This document shows positions 16,837 through 25,380 of a stretch of 64,000 nt of DNA, in pieces (the first letter of the stretch is position 1; each line of letters begins with the position of its first letter). The DNA comes from Pseudomonadota bacterium (GTDB lineage Bacteria > Pseudomonadota > Alphaproteobacteria > Azospirillales > Azospirillaceae), in the NCBI GenBank assembly GCA_023423695.1, contig JAFAFA010000051.1, positions 47,908 to 111,907 of the forward strand. The letters are read 5' to 3'. The position numbers and the translations under genes are program-made. The notes beneath the pieces were generated by a model, which was given only the letters and a program-made list of their open reading frames with translations, had not been told where the DNA came from and ran no database searches.

Positions 16837-17622
16837 TCAGGGCTTCGGCGGAGTGGAGAAGTCCGGGAACTCCGGCGCGGCCGCCGGCCTGTTGTTGGTG
16901 ATCGCCGCCCGGCGCTGCTGCTGGTACAGGCTGCGCGCGGTGGCGTAGAAGTCCAGCGAGTTGCGGCGCAGGTCGTCGACCTCCCTCAGGACCTCCGACC
17001 GGCGGTCGACGGCGCCGACGACGGCGCGGGTGACCAGCATGCCCTTGTGGTCGGTGCTGTAGGCCCAGATGCGGACCGGGTCGCCGACGGTATCGACGGC
17101 ATAGCCGGCGGTGTCGCGCAGGTTCGACGGGCCCAGCAGCGGCAGCACGATGTACGGACCGTCACCCACGCCCCACACCGCCAGCGTCTGGCCGAAATCC
17201 TCCGGCGCGTTCGGGATGCCGGCCTGGGTGGCGACGTCGGCGAGGCCGCCCACGCCCAGGATGGTGTTGGTCAGGAAGCGCCCGGTGGCGTTGGACGCCC
17301 CCTCCACATTGCCCTGCAGCAGGTTGTTGGCGATGTAGAGCGGCGACATCAGGTTGTCGATGAAGTTGTGGATCGCGTCGCGCACCGGATCGGGCACGAC
17401 ACCCACGTAAACCTCCGCCGCCGGACGGATCACCAGGATGTCCGCCGCCTCGTTGGCGGCAAAGACGAAGCGGTTGGGGATTTCCAGCGGATCGTTGACC
17501 TGATAGGCGGCGTCCGTCGCGCCCGAGTCGCCCGGGTTGGTCGCGCAGGCCGTTGCCGTCAGGGCGAATGCCACGACGGTGGCCGTACGGAGGAGGGAGC
17601 GGGAAAGGCTGGCCAGCTTCAT
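16837..17622 (-). CDS. mlaA: Outer-membrane lipoprotein MlaA (VacJ)
   Basis: A 261 aa MlaA family lipoprotein that removes mislocalised phospholipids from the outer leaflet and hands them to MlaC. The signal peptide ends in ALTATACAT with the lipid-modified cysteine near residue 26. Family motifs follow: NDPLEIPNRFVFAAN, YVGVVPDPVRDAIHNFIDNL, SPLYIANNLLQGN, GRFLTNTILGVGG, PEDFGQTLAVWGVGDGPYIVLPLLGPSNLRD and RRSEVLREVDDLRRNSLDFYATARS. The ATG at 17622 was chosen because it begins the signal peptide. It diverges from the ArsR-methyltransferase gene across a 455-base gap. Confidence 0.93.
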   Translation of the reverse strand: MKLASLSRSLLRTATVVAFALTATACATNPGDSGATDAAYQVNDPLEIPNRFVFAANEAADILVIRPAAEVYVGVVPDPVRDAIHNFIDNLMSPLYIANNLLQGNVEGASNATGRFLTNTILGVGGLADVATQAGIPNAPEDFGQTLAVWGVGDGPYIVLPLLGPSNLRDTAGYAVDTVGDPVRIWAYSTDHKGMLVTRAVVGAVDRRSEVLREVDDLRRNSLDFYATARSLYQQQRRAAITNNRPAAAPEFPDFSTPPKP

Positions 17623-18077
17623 GTGCGACGGCTCTTTATCAGTGGGCTCGACTCGGTGCGGATCGCCGCATCTCCTGTCCACAACCGAAGACCCCGATGG
17701 CGGATGTCTTCAACCCTGGCAAGGTGGCTACGCGGTCGGGCGGAAGATTGGGCGAGATATCGCAGAATTTCCACCGTTTCATGACCTAACACAGGCTCTG
17801 CGGTTTGACCAGCATGGGCGGTCGCGGCTTGCGTGGCGGTGCAGCGATTGTGACGGCTTCGCCGCAGCGGCGCCGGAGTGCTTGCGCGCCGCCGCTTTCG
17901 ACCGCGGACCGGGCGGCCGGGAGGTGGCCGGACCGACAGCGTTACCGGAGCGGTGACCGCGGTCCGCGAAAAGCGGTTTACGACGCATAAAGATATCTTT
18001 ATATCTGTATCCGGGTTGGCGGGGCATGGTGCACCGGCCGGCCGCACCCCTCTCTGGCCCGAATCGGACGTGAGGCG
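17623..18077. other. Divergent intergenic region between mlaA and the ArsR-methyltransferase gene
   Basis: This 455-base stretch has no ORF I would call a gene. Its right end is locally AT-rich and holds a perfect palindrome at 17987-18002 (annotated separately). The remainder presumably carries the mlaA promoter, but I see no convincing -35/-10 pair. Confidence 0.6.
17987..18002. promoter_or_regulatory. Perfect 16-bp palindrome, likely SahR/ArsR-type operator
   Basis: ATAAAGATATCTTTAT reads the same on both strands and stands out in GC-rich DNA. It lies 76 bases before the start of an ArsR-HTH/methyltransferase gene that leads metF and metH. SahR, an ArsR-type regulator of methionine-cycle genes in Proteobacteria, is the natural candidate to bind here, probably as autoregulation. 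The palindrome is seen; the binding protein is inference. Confidence 0.65.
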
Positions 18078-19064
18078 ATGGACGATCTGCTGGCGACGCT
18101 GAAGGCGGCGGCCGAGACCACGCGGTTGAGGTTGCTGGCGCTCTGCGCGCATGGCGAGCTGACGGTGACCGAACTGACCCAGATCCTGGGCCAGAGCCAG
18201 CCGCGCGTCTCGCGCCATCTGAAGCTTCTGTGCGATGCCGGGCTGCTCGACCGCTTCCGCGAGGGCACCTTCGCCTTCTATCGCCTTGCCGAGAAGGGGC
18301 AGTCGGCGGAGCTGGCGCGCGTGCTGGTCGACGCCATCCCCGACGAGGATCCGACCCTCACGCTCGATCTGGAGCGGCTGGAGGCGATCAAGCGCTCCCG
18401 GTCGGAGACCGCCGCCGCCTATTTCCGCGAGAATGCAGCGCGCTGGCACGAAATCCGCTCCCTTCACGTTGCGGAAGGCGAGGTCGAGGCCGCTCTGCTG
18501 CGCCTGTTCCCGAAAGAGGGGATCGAGGAACTGCTGGATATCGGCACCGGCACCGGACGGATGCTGGAGGTGCTCGCCCGGCGCGTCCACCGTGCGATCG
18601 GAGTAGACCAGTCGCGCGAGATGCTGGCCGTCGCCCGCAACCGGCTGGAGGAGGCGGGGCTCCGCCACTGCCATGTCCGGCAGGCTGACATGTACCAGCT
18701 GCCCTTCCCCTCCGGCTCCTTCGACGCCGCGGTGATCCATCAGGTGCTCCACTACACCGAATCGCCGGCCGGCGTCCTGGCCGAGGCGGCGCGGGTCCTG
18801 CGCCCCGGCGGACTGCTGCTGGTGGTCGATTTCGCCCCTCACCATCTGGAAGCCCTGCGCGAGGAGCATGCGCACCGCCGCCTGGGCTTCGCCGATGCCG
18901 AGGTCGCCGGCTGGTGCCGCCAGTCGGGCCTGGATTGCGGCCCGGTGGTGCATCTGCCGGGCGATCCGCTCACCGTTTCCATCTGGCCTGCCACCCGCGT
19001 CGCGGCAGGAGCCCACGTTTCTTCCCCGAAGCCCGCCCACTCGCTCAGCGGAGTCCCGTCATGA
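18078..19064 (+). CDS. ArsR-family regulator fused to a SAM-dependent methyltransferase
   Basis: A 328 aa two-domain protein. Residues 1-85 form a winged-helix ArsR domain (ETTRLRLLALCAHGELTVTELTQILGQSQPRVSRHLKLL). Residues about 115-300 form a class I methyltransferase with motif I LLDIGTGTGRML, the acidic IGVDQSREML, and HQVLHYTESP. The methyltransferase may act as a sensor for S-adenosylmethionine or S-adenosylhomocysteine rather than an enzyme. The family accompanies metF/metH in many alphaproteobacteria and includes SahR-type regulators. It overlaps the metF start (ATGA), so the two are coupled. A perfect palindrome upstream is a probable operator. Confidence 0.87.
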   Translation: MDDLLATLKAAAETTRLRLLALCAHGELTVTELTQILGQSQPRVSRHLKLLCDAGLLDRFREGTFAFYRLAEKGQSAELARVLVDAIPDEDPTLTLDLERLEAIKRSRSETAAAYFRENAARWHEIRSLHVAEGEVEAALLRLFPKEGIEELLDIGTGTGRMLEVLARRVHRAIGVDQSREMLAVARNRLEEAGLRHCHVRQADMYQLPFPSGSFDAAVIHQVLHYTESPAGVLAEAARVLRPGGLLLVVDFAPHHLEALREEHAHRRLGFADAEVAGWCRQSGLDCGPVVHLPGDPLTVSIWPATRVAAGAHVSSPKPAHSLSGVPS

Positions 19065-19966
19065 CCGCGCCCACCTCTGCCCAGCCGTCCGTCAGCTTCG
19101 AGTTCTTCCCGCCCAAGTCGGAGAAGATGGAGCAGAGCCTGTGGCAGTCGATCCGGCGGCTGGCTCCGCTGTCGCCGGGCTTCGTGTCGGTGACCTACGG
19201 CGCCGGCGGCTCGACCCGCGAGCGCACCCACGCCACCGTCTGCCGCATCCAGGCGGAGACCGGTATTCCGGCCGCCGCCCACTTCACCTGCGTCGGCGCC
19301 ACCCGCGACGAGATCGACGCCATCGCCCGCACCTACTGGGACGCCGGCATCCGCCATCTGGTGGCGCTCCGCGGCGACCCGCCGGAGACCGCGGGCGGCG
19401 TCGGCGGGCGGTACGAGCCGCATCCCGGCGGCTATGCCTATGCCGCCGATCTGGTGGCGGGGATGAAGCGCATCGCCGACTTCGAGATCTCGGTGGCGGC
19501 CTATCCGGAATCCCACCCGGAGGCGCCGAGCGCCAAGTTCGACCTGGACAACCTGAAGCGCAAGGTCGATGCCGGCGCCACCCGCGCCATCACCCAGTTC
19601 TTCTTCGACAACGACGTCTATTTCCGCTTCCTCGACCGCTGCGCCGCGGCCGGCATCCATGTGCCGATCGTGCCCGGTATCCTGCCGATCACCAACTTCG
19701 CCCGCGCGGTGGAGTTCGCCGGCAAATGCGGCGCCTCCATGCCGAAGAAGCTGGCCGAGACCTTCGAGGGCCTGGACGACGACCCGGAGACCCGCCATCT
19801 CGTCGCCGCGACCGTGGCCGCCGAGCAGTGTCAGGAACTGCAGGCGCGGGGGGTGCACGATTTCCACTTCTACACCCTGAACCGCTCCGACCTGACCATC
19901 GCCATCTGCCGCATGCTGGGCGTGAAGGCGAAGGCGGCACCCGCCGCCGCGCCGGTGGCGGGGTAG
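19061..19966 (+). CDS. metF: Methylenetetrahydrofolate reductase
   Basis: A 301 aa FAD-dependent reductase that converts 5,10-methylene-THF to 5-methyl-THF, the methyl donor for MetH. Motifs: SFEFFPPKSEKME at the N terminus, PGFVSVTYGAGGSTRERTH, HFTCVGATRDEI, HLVALRGDPPE, AYPESHPEAPS, ITQFFFDNDVYFRF, VPGILPITNF, and HFYTLNRSDL near the C terminus. Length and order fit bacterial MetF. The ATG overlaps the stop of the ArsR-methyltransferase gene, indicating translational coupling. The downstream DUF29 gene separates it from metH. Confidence 0.96.
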   Translation: MTAPTSAQPSVSFEFFPPKSEKMEQSLWQSIRRLAPLSPGFVSVTYGAGGSTRERTHATVCRIQAETGIPAAAHFTCVGATRDEIDAIARTYWDAGIRHLVALRGDPPETAGGVGGRYEPHPGGYAYAADLVAGMKRIADFEISVAAYPESHPEAPSAKFDLDNLKRKVDAGATRAITQFFFDNDVYFRFLDRCAAAGIHVPIVPGILPITNFARAVEFAGKCGASMPKKLAETFEGLDDDPETRHLVAATVAAEQCQELQARGVHDFHFYTLNRSDLTIAICRMLGVKAKAAPAAAPVAG

Positions 19967-19987
19967 GGGGTGGCCGTCACGGTTTCG

Positions 19988-19996
19988 TGTTAGAAT
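19988..19996 (+). promoter_or_regulatory. Possible extended -10 promoter for the DUF29 gene
   Basis: TGTTAGAAT is a good extended -10 element (TGn-TAGAAT), 32 bases before the DUF29 ATG. A closely similar CGTGTTAGGAT lies before the MNT gene at 24084-24092. No convincing -35 is present. Confidence 0.4.
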
Positions 19997-20028
19997 CGCC
20001 GCGCATCCGCGGAAGGAGGCATCGCGCC

Positions 20029-20502
20029 ATGGACAGCCGGATCGGATACGACACCGACTTCCTCGCCTGGACCGAGGAGCAGGCGCGCCTGCTCCGCGAG
20101 GCGTCGCGCGAGCGCATCAACACGCCCATCGACTGGGAGAATGTCGCGGAGGAGATCGAGAGCATGGGCCGGTCGGAATTGCGCGCGGTCGAAAGCGCGC
20201 TGGTCCGTGTGATCGAACATCTGCTGAAGCTGGAATACTCTCCGGCCGCCGATCCGCGCGGCAACTGGCGCCGCACCGTCCGCGAACAGCGTGACCAAGC
20301 GAAGGACGGTCTGGAGGACAGCCCCAGCCTGCGCATCAAGTTCGACCTTGCCAAGTCTTACCGGCGTGGCCGCGACTACGCGACGGAGGGATTGGAGCAG
20401 GATAAGCTGCCCGCTGACCTGCTTCCGGCCGACTGCCCCTACTCACTGGACCAGCTTCTCGACGAGGACTGGTGGCCTGTTAACCGCCACGGCCCGACCT
20501 GA
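20029..20502 (+). CDS. DUF29 family protein
   Basis: A 157 aa protein with the DUF29 layout: YDTDFLAWTEEQARLLRE near the start, IDWENVAEEIESMGRSELRAVESAL, then IEHLLKLEYSP, NWRRTVREQRDQ and a C-terminal CPYSLDQLLDEDWWP. It is helical, with no signal peptide. DUF29 proteins are abundant in cyanobacteria and some alphaproteobacteria, often in many copies and sometimes near toxin-antitoxin genes; their function is unknown. AGGAGG lies 8 bases before the ATG. It sits between metF and metH, apparently with its own promoter, and may be an insertion into an ancestral metF-metH unit. Confidence 0.85.
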   Translation: MDSRIGYDTDFLAWTEEQARLLREASRERINTPIDWENVAEEIESMGRSELRAVESALVRVIEHLLKLEYSPAADPRGNWRRTVREQRDQAKDGLEDSPSLRIKFDLAKSYRRGRDYATEGLEQDKLPADLLPADCPYSLDQLLDEDWWPVNRHGPT

Positions 20503-20552
20503 CCCCGCCATTCCGCCCCAAACCCGCCAAATAACGGACAAGACGCATTCCC

Positions 20553-23500
20553 ATGCCCCACATCCTCGACACCCTGCGTGACCGCGTTCTGCTTTGCGAC
20601 GGCGGGTTCGGCAGCCGCATCCAGGCGCTCGACCTCGACGTCGAGAAGGATTACTGGGGGCACGAGAACTGCACCGACATCCTGCCCCTCTCGCGCCCGG
20701 ACATCGTCCGCGACATCCATCGCGGCTATTTCGAAGCCGGGGCGGACATGGTGGAGACCGATACCTTCGGCGCCTCGCCGGTGACGCTGGGCGAGTTCGG
20801 CATCTCCGAGAAGGCCTTCGAGATCAACCAGCGCGCGGTCGAACTGGCGCGCGAGGCGGCGGAAAGCTTCAAGGACGGGCTGCCGCGCTTCGTCATCGGC
20901 TCCATCGGGCCGGGCACCAAGCTGCCCAGTCTGGGACACATCGCCTATCAGCCGGCGGAGGACAGCTTCTATGTCCAGGCCGCCGGCCTGATCGCCGGCG
21001 GGGCCGACGCCATCCTGGTGGAAACCTGCCAGGACCCGCTGCAGATCAAGGCCGCCGTCAACGGCATCAAGCGCGCCCGGCTTGAGGCCAACAGCGATAC
21101 CCCCGTCTTCGTCCAGGTGACGGTGGAGACCACCGGCACGCTGCTGGTCGGCACCGACATCGCCGCCGCCGCCACCGTCATCCAGGCGCTGGACGTGCCG
21201 CTGATGGGCCTGAACTGCGCCACCGGCCCGCTGGAGATGAGCGAGCATGTGCGCTGGCTGTCGCAGAACTGGTCCGGCCTGATCTCGGTCCAGCCGAATG
21301 CCGGCCTGCCCGAACTGGTCGACGGCAAGACGCACTACCCGCTGCTGGCCAATGATTTCGCCCATTGGCTGGAGCGCTTCGTGACCGAGGACGGGGTCAA
21401 CCTCGTCGGCGGCTGCTGCGGCACCAACGTTCCGCACATCGCGGCGGCGAACCAGATGCTGCGCAAGCTGGCCCCGGCCGGCTCGCACCGCCCGGCGCCG
21501 AAGGGCCGCACCGTCCATTGGGTGCCGGCGGTCGCTTCGCTCTACTCCCAGGTCACGCTGCGCCAGGAGAACGCCTTCTTCGCCATCGGCGAGCGCTGCA
21601 ACGCCAACGGCTCCAAGAAGTGGCGCGAGCTGCAGGAGAAGAACGACTGGGACGGCTGCGTCGAGATGGCGCGCGAGCAGGTGAAGGAAGGCTCGCACTC
21701 GCTCGACGTCTGCACTGCCTTCGTCGGCCGTGACGAGGTGGCGGAGATGAACGCGGTGATCTCCCGCTTCGCCGGCTCCGTTACCGCCCCGCTGGTGATC
21801 GACTCCACCGAGTACAAGGTGCTGGAACAGGCGCTGGCGCTCTATGGCGGCAAGGCGATCCTCAACTCCATCAACTTCGAGGACGGCGAGGAGCCGGCGC
21901 GCAAGCGTCTGGCGCTGGCCAAGAAGTTCGGCGCCGCCGTCATCGCCCTGACCATCGACGAAGAGGGCATGGCGAAGACGCCGGACCGCAAGCTGGCCAT
22001 CGCCAAGCGGCTCTACGATCTGGCGGTGAACGAGTACGGCCTCGCCCCGTCCGACCTGCTGTTCGATCCGCTGACCTTCACCATCGCCACCGGCAACGAG
22101 GACGACCGCAAGCTCGCCATCTGGACGCTGGAGGGCATCGAGGCCATTGCCCGCGAGATGCCCGGCTGCCAGATCATCCTGGGCCTGTCCAACGTCTCCT
22201 TCGGCCTGAACGCCGCGGCGCGCCATGTGCTGAACTCGGTCTTCCTCGATCATGCGGTGAAGAAGGGGATGACGGGCGCCATCGTCCACGTCTCCAAGAT
22301 CCTGCCGCTGCACCAGATCCCGGAAAACGAGGTCAAGACCGCCGAGGACCTGATCTTCGACCGCCGTGCCGAGGGGTATGACCCGCTGCACGCCTTCATC
22401 GCCCTGTTCGAGGGCCGCAAGGCGGCGGACGCCAAGAAGAAGGCGCGGGCGGAGGCGGTCGAGGACCGGCTGAAGGAACGCATCGTCGACGGCGACCGCA
22501 CAGGGCTTGAGGACGATCTTGCCGAGGCGATGAAGACCCATCCGCCACTGGAAATCATCAACACCTATCTGCTCGACGGCATGAAGGTGGTGGGCGAGCT
22601 GTTCGGCGCCGGCAAGATGCAGCTTCCCTTCGTTCTCCAGTCGGCGGAGACGATGAAGGCCGCCGTGGCGTGGCTGGAGCCGCACATGGAGAAGGTGGAG
22701 GGCCAGCAGAAGGGCACGCTGGTGCTCGCCACGGTGAAGGGCGACGTCCACGACATCGGCAAGAACCTCGTCGACATCATCCTGACCAACAACGGCTACA
22801 AGGTGGTCAACCTCGGCATCAAGCAGCCGGTGACCTCGATCATCCAGGCCGCCAAGGAGCACAAGGCCGACGCCGTCGGCATGTCCGGCCTGCTGGTGAA
22901 GTCCACCGTGGTGATGCGCGAGAACCTGGAGGAGATGACCCGCGAGGGGTTGGAGGTGCCGGTGCTGCTCGGCGGCGCCGCGCTGACCCGCGCCTATGTC
23001 GAGGGCGACTGCGTGGCGTCCTACGGCTCCGGCCGCGTCGCTTACGCCGGCGATGCCTTCGACGGCCTGACCCTGATGGACAAGGTGGTGGAGGGCAGCT
23101 TCGACCAGCAGCTCGCCATCCAGCAGGCCAAGCGCGCCGGCAAGGCGACCAACCGCCGCCGCGTGCTGGGGCAGGCGACCAGCGCCGCCACTGGCCCGGT
23201 GGACAAGGACGCCGTCCGCGCCCGCCGCCACCGGCTGGCCGAGGGCGTTCCGGTGCCGACCCCGCCCTTCTGGGGGCCGAAGCTGATCGACCATGTGCCG
23301 CTGAAGACGCTGGTCACCTACCTGAACGAGCGGATGCTCTATCAGCTGCAATGGGGCTACCGGAAGGACGGCAAGTCCTTCGAGGAGTTCAAGGCGTGGG
23401 CGAAGAAGGAGTTGCGGCCGGTGCTCGACCGCATCCTCCAGATCGCGGCGAAGGAGGAAATCCTGCGCCCGACCGCCGTCTACGGCTATTGGAAGGCAGC

Positions 23501-24044
23501 GGCCGACGGCAACGACGTCATCCTGTTCGAGGAGGACGGCACCACCGAGGCCGCCCGCTTCTCGCTGCCGCGCCAGGGCAAGGAGGATGGCGAGTGCATC
23601 GCCGACTTCCTGCGCGACGTGACCGACCCCGAGCGTGACGTGCTCGGCCTGCAGGTCGTCACCATGGGCCAGCATTGCGCCGAGGTGGCCCGCGAATGGT
23701 TCGCCGAGAACCGTTACCAGGACTATCTCTACCTGCACGGTCTGTCGGTGGAGATGACCGAGGCGATGGCGGAATATGTCCACGCCCGCATCCGTGCGGA
23801 ACTGGGCTACGGCGCCGAGGACAGCCGCGACAAGGAGAAGCTGCTGCAGCAGTCCTACCGTGGCAGCCGCTACAGCTTCGGCTATCCCGCCTGCCCGAAC
23901 CTGAAGGACCAGGAACAGCTGCTGAAGCTTCTGGACGCCGGGCGCATCGGCATCGAGATGTCGGACGAGGACCAGCTGCATCCGGAGCAGAGCACGTCGG
24001 CCATCGTCCTGCACCACCCGCGGGCCAAGTACTTCTCGGTGTGA
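20553..24044 (+). CDS. metH: Cobalamin-dependent methionine synthase
   Basis: A 1163 aa MetH that transfers the methyl group of 5-methyl-THF through cobalamin to homocysteine. All four modules are visible. The homocysteine domain (about 1-325) has zinc ligands at GLNCATGP and GGCCGT. The pterin domain (about 340-620) has FFAIGERCNANGSKKW and ILGLSNVSFGLN. The cobalamin module (about 630-870) has the DxHxxG motif in VKGDVHDIGKN near residue 728. The C-terminal activation domain, which binds SAM, has RxxxYGYWKA and YRGSRYSFGYPACP. The enzyme is thus the single-chain full-length type. It follows DUF29 by 50 bases. No cobalamin riboswitch is apparent upstream. Confidence 0.97.
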   Translation: MPHILDTLRDRVLLCDGGFGSRIQALDLDVEKDYWGHENCTDILPLSRPDIVRDIHRGYFEAGADMVETDTFGASPVTLGEFGISEKAFEINQRAVELAREAAESFKDGLPRFVIGSIGPGTKLPSLGHIAYQPAEDSFYVQAAGLIAGGADAILVETCQDPLQIKAAVNGIKRARLEANSDTPVFVQVTVETTGTLLVGTDIAAAATVIQALDVPLMGLNCATGPLEMSEHVRWLSQNWSGLISVQPNAGLPELVDGKTHYPLLANDFAHWLERFVTEDGVNLVGGCCGTNVPHIAAANQMLRKLAPAGSHRPAPKGRTVHWVPAVASLYSQVTLRQENAFFAIGERCNANGSKKWRELQEKNDWDGCVEMAREQVKEGSHSLDVCTAFVGRDEVAEMNAVISRFAGSVTAPLVIDSTEYKVLEQALALYGGKAILNSINFEDGEEPARKRLALAKKFGAAVIALTIDEEGMAKTPDRKLAIAKRLYDLAVNEYGLAPSDLLFDPLTFTIATGNEDDRKLAIWTLEGIEAIAREMPGCQIILGLSNVSFGLNAAARHVLNSVFLDHAVKKGMTGAIVHVSKILPLHQIPENEVKTAEDLIFDRRAEGYDPLHAFIALFEGRKAADAKKKARAEAVEDRLKERIVDGDRTGLEDDLAEAMKTHPPLEIINTYLLDGMKVVGELFGAGKMQLPFVLQSAETMKAAVAWLEPHMEKVEGQQKGTLVLATVKGDVHDIGKNLVDIILTNNGYKVVNLGIKQPVTSIIQAAKEHKADAVGMSGLLVKSTVVMRENLEEMTREGLEVPVLLGGAALTRAYVEGDCVASYGSGRVAYAGDAFDGLTLMDKVVEGSFDQQLAIQQAKRAGKATNRRRVLGQATSAATGPVDKDAVRARRHRLAEGVPVPTPPFWGPKLIDHVPLKTLVTYLNERMLYQLQWGYRKDGKSFEEFKAWAKKELRPVLDRILQIAAKEEILRPTAVYGYWKAAADGNDVILFEEDGTTEAARFSLPRQGKEDGECIADFLRDVTDPERDVLGLQVVTMGQHCAEVAREWFAENRYQDYLYLHGLSVEMTEAMAEYVHARIRAELGYGAEDSRDKEKLLQQSYRGSRYSFGYPACPNLKDQEQLLKLLDAGRIGIEMSDEDQLHPEQSTSAIVLHHPRAKYFSV

Positions 24045-24083
24045 GGCCCCGACTTTGACGTTGATCCTCCGCCGCCCGTTCCG

Positions 24084-24092
24084 TGTTAGGAT
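24084..24092 (+). promoter_or_regulatory. Possible extended -10 promoter for the MNT/HEPN pair
   Basis: TGTTAGGAT resembles an extended -10 box, 18 bases before the MNT ATG. TTGATC at 24061-24066 is a possible but badly spaced -35. The sequence is nearly the same as the box before the DUF29 gene. Confidence 0.35.
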
Positions 24093-24110
24093 GGGCGGCG
24101 GAGGAGGCTC

Positions 24111-24443
24111 ATGGCTGTGGTCGACGCACGGAACGACGCGAAGCTGCAACTTCTGCTGGACCGGATCGTTCCGGCCCTGGAACCGGAAGCCGTCTATCTG
24201 TTCGGCAGCCGGGCACGCGGCGATTTCGACGAGGACAGCGATTACGATCTGCTGGTGATCGTCCCGGACGACGCACCGAAGGAGCGGCGGTCGATCCGCT
24301 ACGCTTATGCGTCCAAGATCGGTACCGGAATTCCGGCCGACGTCATTCCCTGCACACGTGCCAATTATGAAGCTTCCAAGGACGTGATCGGAACGCTGAG
24401 CTACGAGGTCAAGCGCCACGGGCTGAGAGTCTATGGAGCATAG
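24111..24443 (+). CDS. MNT-type nucleotidyltransferase (antitoxin-like)
   Basis: A 110 aa minimal nucleotidyltransferase with the polymerase-beta signature GSRARGDFDEDSDYDLLV (residues about 31-49): the GS pair and the paired acidic residues that bind metal are intact. In MNT/HEPN pairs such proteins can neutralise the HEPN partner, in known cases by AMP-ylating it. GGAGGAGG precedes the ATG. The gene overlaps the HEPN start by 11 bases in another frame, so the two are co-translated. It lies directly after metH with its own possible promoter. Confidence 0.87.
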   Translation: MAVVDARNDAKLQLLLDRIVPALEPEAVYLFGSRARGDFDEDSDYDLLVIVPDDAPKERRSIRYAYASKIGTGIPADVIPCTRANYEASKDVIGTLSYEVKRHGLRVYGA

Positions 24444-24837
24444 GGAGGTCCAAGCATGGCTGATTGTGGTGGACCGCGACGTGAAAGCGATCCGCAACAA
24501 CCTCTATGGTCCTGAACCGGAGCCCCAGATGGCGGCGTATCACTGCCAGCAGGCGGTCGAGAAGCTGGCTAAGACGCTGCTTGTGGCGGCCGGCACGATG
24601 CCGCCGAAGTCTCACGACATCGATGCTCTGGTTGCGCGTCTTCCAGCCGGCCACCCGTTGATTGAGCGCATTGCTGCGCTGGCCCATCTGACCGCCTTCA
24701 TTAGCGCCCCGCGTTATCCGGGAGCCGGCATCTTCGATGATCCATTGCCTGACTTGCCGATTCCCGAGGTTGCCGCTTGGTTGGCGGAAATCCAGGCGCT
24801 TCGCAACGACATCCACCGCTTCCTTGGGTTGCCATGA
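24433..24837 (+). CDS. HEPN domain protein, partner of the MNT nucleotidyltransferase
   Basis: A 134 aa helical HEPN protein. The family core YHCQQAVEKLAKTLLVAAG is near residues 36-54, and SHDIDALVARL follows at about 60. The C terminus carries LRNDIHRF. The canonical ribonuclease motif of toxic HEPN proteins is R-X4-6-H; here the best candidate RNDIH has three residues between R and H. Nuclease activity is therefore doubtful, and a nucleotide- or substrate-binding role is possible. It overlaps both the MNT gene upstream and the thioesterase ATG downstream (ATGA). Confidence 0.83.
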   Translation: MEHREVQAWLIVVDRDVKAIRNNLYGPEPEPQMAAYHCQQAVEKLAKTLLVAAGTMPPKSHDIDALVARLPAGHPLIERIAALAHLTAFISAPRYPGAGIFDDPLPDLPIPEVAAWLAEIQALRNDIHRFLGLP

Positions 24838-25349
24838 CGAATCATCACCCCGCCACCTCCCTCGACCTCCACCACGAGACCGTCCGTCCGGAGTGGATCG
24901 ACTACAATGGGCACATGAACGTCGCCTATTACCTGCTGGCCTTCGACCATGCCACGGATGCCGTGCTGGACCGGTTCGGGATCGGCAAGGCCTATGTGGC
25001 GGCGGAGAACCGGTCGGTCTTCGTCGTCGATGCCCATCTGACCTATGCCCGCGAGGTGACGGAAGGGGCGCCGCTGCGTTTCGAATCTCTGGTTCTGGGC
25101 GCGGACACCAAGCGGCTGCACCTGTTCCACGAGATGCGGCATGCGGAAGAAGGGTGGCTGGCGGCAACGGCGGAGTTCATGCTGCTGCATGTCGATCTCG
25201 CCACCCGCAAGACTTCCCCCTTTCTGCCGGCGGTTGCGGCGGCTCTCGCCGAACAGGCGGCGGCCCATGCGGCCGGCCCCTGGCCTCCTCAGGCGGGACG
25301 GGCGGTGGCGCGGTTGAATCCCGACCGATCCGACACGGGCCGAGCTTGA
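24834..25349 (+). CDS. Acyl-CoA thioesterase, hot-dog fold (4HBT type)
   Basis: A 171 aa thioesterase. The 4-hydroxybenzoyl-CoA thioesterase pattern is clear: EWIDYNGHMNVAYYLLAFDHATDAVLDRFG at about residues 21-50, with the catalytic-region aspartate/asparagine block, then LTYAREVTEGAPLRF and KRLHLFHEMRH. It resembles the thioesterases found in carnitine and betaine breakdown clusters, but no such genes are adjacent, so the substrate is open. The ATG overlaps the HEPN stop codon. An earlier in-frame start would run back into the HEPN gene and lacks domain support. Confidence 0.82.
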   Translation: MTNHHPATSLDLHHETVRPEWIDYNGHMNVAYYLLAFDHATDAVLDRFGIGKAYVAAENRSVFVVDAHLTYAREVTEGAPLRFESLVLGADTKRLHLFHEMRHAEEGWLAATAEFMLLHVDLATRKTSPFLPAVAAALAEQAAAHAAGPWPPQAGRAVARLNPDRSDTGRA

Positions 25350-25380
25350 GTTCGCGGGCGATGCTCCCATCTATCGAGGA

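Noticed and set aside
20439..24500. A 1353-codon open frame antisense to metH
   Set aside because: It mirrors metH codon positions in GC-rich DNA and its translation is low-complexity with no domain; the metH strand has all four enzyme modules.
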